Below, in pieces: positions 38,434-41,266 of a stretch of DNA of 41,266 bases; the first letter of the stretch is position 1; the number at the start of each line of letters is the position of its first letter. The stretch is taken from assembly GCA_028818755.1 (NCBI GenBank), contig JAPPNF010000137.1, forward strand, positions 1 to 41,266, read 5' to 3'. This stretch comes from Deltaproteobacteria bacterium. GTDB taxonomy: Bacteria; Desulfobacterota; Binatia; UBA9968; JAJDTQ01. A program made the position numbers and the translations under genes. The notes beneath the pieces are model-generated. The model saw only the letters and a program-made list of their open reading frames with translations, made no database searches and was not told the DNA's origin.

Positions 38434-39378
38434 ATGAACACGCTTGACACGCTGAAGTGGTTCGGCCTTGGCTTGGCCGCCACTCTGCTGCTCTTCTTCG
38501 CGGGGCTGAGGGTGCCGGTCGCCGGTCTGGTGGTGCTTCCACTGGTGATCTTCCCGGCCCTGTACGTGGGCGTGAGGGTGGGGAAGCAAGTGGGGCTCCT
38601 GCTGCCGGCGGCGGCGGTGGTGTTCGTCTTCGCCATGGCCGGCCTGGAAGCGGCGGCGGCCTACCTGGTCTTCGCGCTGGTGACGTTCCTGCTGTTCTTT
38701 TCCTTCGGGCGAGGGTGGTCCATTGCCACCATGGTGAGCGGCAACGCCATCTGCACGGTGGCGGTCATGCTGGTGACCGCGACGGCGTTCGCGGGCTCGC
38801 TCTCGACCCTGTGGACGACGCTGAAGGCTGGCGCCCACGCCCAGATCCTCGCGACCCTGGAAGTCTACCAGCGCATGGGCCTGTCCGGCGAAACCATCGA
38901 GTTCCTGCGGGAGCAGGCGGAGCAGATGGCGGCGCTGTTCGTCCAGATGCTGCCCGCGATGATCTTTTTCGCCATCGGGGTCGCGGTGCTGGTGAACCTG
39001 GGGCTGCTGTCGTGGCAGTTCCCGCAGTATCGCTCGTTTTTCTTCGAGGCCGGAGACCTGAAGGAATGGAAGTCGCCGGACCACATGGTGTGGCTGTTGC
39101 TGGTCCCCAGCCTGGCGCTATTTCTGCCCCTGGGAGAGGTGCTGCGCGCGCTGGCGGTGAACGTGGTCTTCGTATGCACCGTGTTCTATTTCTTCCACGG
39201 CCTCGCCATCGTCGCGTACTATTTTCATCACAAGAAGGTGCCGATGTTTTTTCGCGTGCTGGGATACCTGCTCATCGTCTTCGAGCAGGTTCTCACGGTG
39301 CTGGTCATCGGGCTGGGGTTCTTCGATCTGTGGGGCGACTTCCGTCGCCTCAAGCGCCGTACCGCGGCCCTGACCTGA
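38434..39378 (+). CDS. DUF2232 membrane protein
   Basis: A 314-residue protein with about eight membrane helices, beginning MNTLDTLKWFGLGLAATLLL. DUF2232 proteins (PF09991) are often encoded between rpsR and rplI in deltaproteobacteria and Firmicutes; that position and the overall layout support the call. Features include the RVGKQVGLLLPAAAVVFVFA start, the FLLFFSFGRGWSIATMVSGN segment, the amphipathic loop ETIEFLREQAEQMAALFVQM, and the C-terminal FHGLAIVAYYFHHKKVP with FRVLGYLLIVFEQVLTVLVI. Function is unknown. It is 10 bases upstream of rplI. Confidence 0.88.
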   Translation: MNTLDTLKWFGLGLAATLLLFFAGLRVPVAGLVVLPLVIFPALYVGVRVGKQVGLLLPAAAVVFVFAMAGLEAAAAYLVFALVTFLLFFSFGRGWSIATMVSGNAICTVAVMLVTATAFAGSLSTLWTTLKAGAHAQILATLEVYQRMGLSGETIEFLREQAEQMAALFVQMLPAMIFFAIGVAVLVNLGLLSWQFPQYRSFFFEAGDLKEWKSPDHMVWLLLVPSLALFLPLGEVLRALAVNVVFVCTVFYFFHGLAIVAYYFHHKKVPMFFRVLGYLLIVFEQVLTVLVIGLGFFDLWGDFRRLKRRTAALT

Positions 39379-39388
39379 AGGAGATTCG

Positions 39389-39985
39389 ATGGAAGTCGTT
39401 CTGAAGGAAGACATTGAAAACCTGGGCCACATGGGCGACGTGGTGAAGGTCAAGGACGGTTACGCCCGCAACTACCTGCTGCCCCGCGGCCTCGTGGTGC
39501 TGGCCAACAACAAGAACCTCAAGGCCCTGGAGCACGAGCAGCGCATGATCTCCCAACGCCGCGAGCGCCTCACCAAGGAGGCGCAAGGCATCAGCGACAA
39601 GCTCGCGGGAGTGTCCCTCGAGTTCACCGCCAAGGTGGGCGAGGAGGGCAGGCTCTTCGGCTCCGTGACCACCATGGACATCGAGAAAGCGCTCAAGGAG
39701 CAGGGCTTCGAAGTCGAGCGCCGCAGGATCGTCCTGGACGCCCCCATCAAGAACGTCGGCGACTACGAGGTCCCCATCCGCCTGCGCCCGGAGGTGACGC
39801 CGAGCATCAAGGTGAAGGTGATGTCGGAGGATCAACCGGAGGCCGGGGAAGTTCCGGCCGAGGCCGCGGATGGTGAAGCTGAAACCGCTTCTGCCGAAGC
39901 TGTCGGTGGTGAAGCGCCGTCTAGCGAAGGTGAAGAGGGGTCCGCCGAGGGAGACCGCAACGAACCTTCAGCCACGTCCGAATAG
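39389..39985 (+). CDS. rplI: Ribosomal protein L9 with acidic tail
   Basis: A 198-residue protein from ATG 39389, 6 bases after AAGGAG. Residues 1-148 are a complete L9: MEVVLKEDIENLGHMGDVVK, VKDGYARNYLLPRGLVVLA, the long connecting helix, and the C-terminal domain with FTAKVGEEGRLFGSVTTMDI and PIKNVGDYEVPIRLRPEVTP. L9 stabilises 23S rRNA and limits frameshifting. Residues about 152-198 are a Glu/Ala/Ser-rich tail that L9 usually lacks. The stop codon directly abuts the ATG of the truncated XRE antitoxin fragment (39986). Confidence 0.95.
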   Translation: MEVVLKEDIENLGHMGDVVKVKDGYARNYLLPRGLVVLANNKNLKALEHEQRMISQRRERLTKEAQGISDKLAGVSLEFTAKVGEEGRLFGSVTTMDIEKALKEQGFEVERRRIVLDAPIKNVGDYEVPIRLRPEVTPSIKVKVMSEDQPEAGEVPAEAADGEAETASAEAVGGEAPSSEGEEGSAEGDRNEPSATSE

Positions 39986-40138
39986 ATGTCCTCAGCCTTC
40001 GACAAAGTGATGGCCGGGCTAGACGATGCCCGTGCATACCTGAAGGGCGCCCGCGACGGTTTCGAGTTGCATGAAGTTGAAGTGCCGGAACCGCTCCGCG
40101 CAACCGCTACGCCATCAACTCCACCGCCGCCGCGCTGA
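39986..40138 (+). pseudogene. Truncated XRE/HigA-type antitoxin, N-terminal fragment
   Basis: A 50-codon frame starting immediately after the rplI stop reads MSSAFDKVMAGLDDARAYLK, then GARDGFELHEVEVPEPL. This is the typical lead-in of XRE/HigA-type antitoxins, where the helix-turn-helix (VKAIRxRxGLSQ) would follow. Here the match stops at about 40100, and the rest (RATATPSTPPPPR) runs antisense over the end of the transketolase gene, whose stop is at 40107. The helix-turn-helix and any toxin gene are missing. It is read as a decapitated antitoxin left by a rearrangement. Confidence 0.65.
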
Positions 40139-41030
40139 TGTGCTCGGCGGACAGTCCGTACTTCCCGTAGAGTCCCTCGGTGTCGCCGGATTCGGCGAAC
40201 TCGGTGACGCCGACGCGCCGGACGCGGCCGCGGCCGAGCTCGGCTACGGCTTCGGCCACGGCGCTGCCGAGGCCGCCGGCGATGCCGTGGTCCTCCACGG
40301 TGACGATCCTGCCGTGGCTTGACGCCACGGATTCGATGAACCCGGTGTCGATGGGCTTGATGGTGTGGATGTTGACCACCTGGGCGTTGATGCCTTGTTC
40401 GGCCAGCAGGTCGGCGGCCTTGAGAACGTTCTCCATCACCGCGCCGGTTCCCACCAGTGACACGTCCGCGCCTTCCCGCAACACCACGGCCTTGCCGAAA
40501 CGGAACTCGTAGCCCTCGCCGTTGACGTCGGCCACCTTCTGGCGGGTGAGCCTGAGGAACACCGGGCCTTCGTGTTGCGTGATGTACTCCACCGCGCCGC
40601 GGGTCTCGATGGCGTCCGCGGGTTGCACCACGGCCATGTTGGGCAGGGTGCGCATGAGCCCGACGTCCTCGGTGGCCATCTGGCTGTAGCCGTCCTCGCC
40701 GATGCCGATGCCGGCATGGGTGCCGACGATCTTGACGTTGGCGCGGTTGTACGCCACGGCCATGCGGATCTGCTCGAAGCGGCCCACCACGAAGCAGGCG
40801 AAGCTGCAGATGAACGGGATCTTGCCGGCCAGGGCCATGCCGGCGCCGACGCCCACCATGTTGCCCTCGGCGATGCCGACGTCGAAGAAACGCTCGGGAT
40901 GCTTGCGCGAGAACTCGTCGGTCATGGTGGACTTCCGGAGGTCGGCGTCGAGGACGACGATGTCCGGATTGTCGTCGGCCAGCCGGGTGACGGTCTCGCC
41001 GAAGGTTACGCGTGTTGCGGTTGCGCTCAT
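40107..41030 (-). CDS. Transketolase, C-terminal subunit
   Basis: A 307-residue protein from ATG 41030 (MSATATRVTFGETVTRLADD). It is the PYR plus C-terminal half of a split transketolase: NPDIVVLDADLRKSTMTDEF, then FFDVGIAEGNMVGVGAGMAL with the Glu that activates ThDP, RTHAGIGIGEDGYSQMATED-like THAGIGIGEDGYSQMATEDV, and VVQPADAIETRGAVEYI. The C-terminal domain (VVNIHTIKPIDTGFIESVAS, VEDHGIAGGLGSAVAEAVAE) is complete. It needs the N-terminal subunit encoded upstream (41157-41266 and beyond). Together they move two-carbon units between sugars, or feed a related pathway. It ends at the XRE fragment on the other strand. Confidence 0.9.
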   Translation of the reverse strand: MSATATRVTFGETVTRLADDNPDIVVLDADLRKSTMTDEFSRKHPERFFDVGIAEGNMVGVGAGMALAGKIPFICSFACFVVGRFEQIRMAVAYNRANVKIVGTHAGIGIGEDGYSQMATEDVGLMRTLPNMAVVQPADAIETRGAVEYITQHEGPVFLRLTRQKVADVNGEGYEFRFGKAVVLREGADVSLVGTGAVMENVLKAADLLAEQGINAQVVNIHTIKPIDTGFIESVASSHGRIVTVEDHGIAGGLGSAVAEAVAELGRGRVRRVGVTEFAESGDTEGLYGKYGLSAEHISAAAVELMA

Positions 41031-41056
41031 GTGCTCTTCCTTGCTGCGAACATCTG

Positions 41057-41125
41057 TAGGGGCGACCCGCGGTCGCCCAAGGGCGGGTTGCCGGCGCCGG
41101 CCAGGGCGACCGCGGGTCGCCCCTA
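41057..41125. repeat. TAGGGGCGACC palindromic repeat between the transketolase subunits
   Basis: Perfect 22-bp inverted arms (41057-41078 and 41104-41125; outer ends TAGGGGCGACC and GGTCGCCCCTA) enclose a GC-rich centre of 25 bases. A short relative is nested inside the MITE-like element at 11566-11749. It separates the two transketolase genes by a 126-base gap that otherwise holds only the Shine-Dalgarno region of the C-terminal subunit. Confidence 0.88.
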
Positions 41126-41156
41126 CCCGAGGTTGCCCCGTGCGGGGCGGTAGTCC

Positions 41157-41266
41157 CTATCCGCCGTTTACGATCTCGGCGATGGCCTGTTCGCCTTCCT
41201 CTCGGCTGGGAGCCTTGCCGTGCCACTCCCAGCGGTTCTCCATGAAGCTGACCCCTTTGCCCTTGA
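41157..41266 (-). CDS. Transketolase, N-terminal subunit, C-terminal fragment
   Basis: Only the last 36 codons are in the window; the gene continues past the right edge. The translation KGKGVSFMENRWEWHGKAP, then SREEGEQAIAEIVNGG, ends with TAG at 41159-41157. The KGKGVSFMEN...WHGKAP wording is the end of the ThDP-binding PP domain in split transketolases. It lies upstream of the C-terminal subunit on the same strand, so the two form one transcription unit interrupted by the palindromic repeat at 41057-41125. Confidence 0.87.
   Translation of the reverse strand, partial: KGKGVSFMENRWEWHGKAPSREEGEQAIAEIVNGG

Overview
The window is high-GC bacterial chromosome, packed with genes on both strands. 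The run ispE - spoVG - tRNA-Gln - prs - rplY - pth - (hppA) - rpsF - rpsR - DUF2232 - rplI, and the haem set ccsA - hemA - hemC - hemD - hemB, resemble the arrangement in deltaproteobacteria-like lineages. The many palindromic intergenic repeats, and the mix of LLM flavoprotein, UbiD and amidohydrolase genes, suggest an uncultured environmental relative of that group (Tectomicrobia, Binatia or similar). This placement is inference from gene order and protein style, not from a marker tree.

Layout. Positions 1-3105 (minus strand) hold an SOS mutagenesis cassette, lexA-imuA-imuB-dnaE2, with a perfect inverted repeat at the lexA promoter; imuB carries an in-frame palindromic repeat. Positions 3200-3992 hold an intact ParE/RelE-type toxin-antitoxin pair whose toxin stop codon abuts an 8-codon remnant of a VapC toxin belonging to a Phd-type antitoxin. 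Positions 4176-9025 encode a GldA / fused GldF-GldG / DUF4340 transport system. A cupin dioxygenase-like gene and a three-LysM lytic transglycosylase follow. Positions 11788-16862 carry the haem biosynthesis genes. Positions 16884-18418 (minus) carry a small unknown protein, a cytochrome c' and a PAC2 protein. Positions 18626-20833 encode a family-B DNA polymerase homologue with its exonuclease motifs kept and its polymerase motifs B and C destroyed. A PuuD-like membrane protein and a cytochrome c lipoprotein converge next to it.

Positions 22055-31499 look like an accessory metabolic island. A minus-strand set (glutathione reductase-like, glyoxalase-like, LLM flavoprotein) diverges from a plus-strand set (two-subunit ThDP decarboxylase, ACMSD-type amidohydrolase, UbiD-type decarboxylase, two tandem zinc alcohol dehydrogenases). 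Three unrelated decarboxylase-type folds lie in one run; the substrate is unknown.

Positions 31648-39985 are housekeeping: isoprenoid precursor synthesis (ispE), SpoVG, tRNA-Gln(TTG), PRPP synthase, L25, peptidyl-tRNA hydrolase, a membrane pyrophosphatase, S6, S18, DUF2232 and L9. The window ends with a truncated XRE-type antitoxin fragment and a split transketolase (C-terminal subunit complete, N-terminal subunit cut by the window edge).

At least three palindromic repeat families are scattered through the window. One is a GGGAGAGGG family (415-600, 7999-8075, about 15787-15819, 30282-30387). One is a MITE-like family with 25-bp terminal inverted repeats (11566-11749, 13905-14065, degenerate 34680-34795). 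One is a GGGGCGACC palindrome (41057-41125, and nested inside the 11566 element). Several copies overlap or extend coding sequences.
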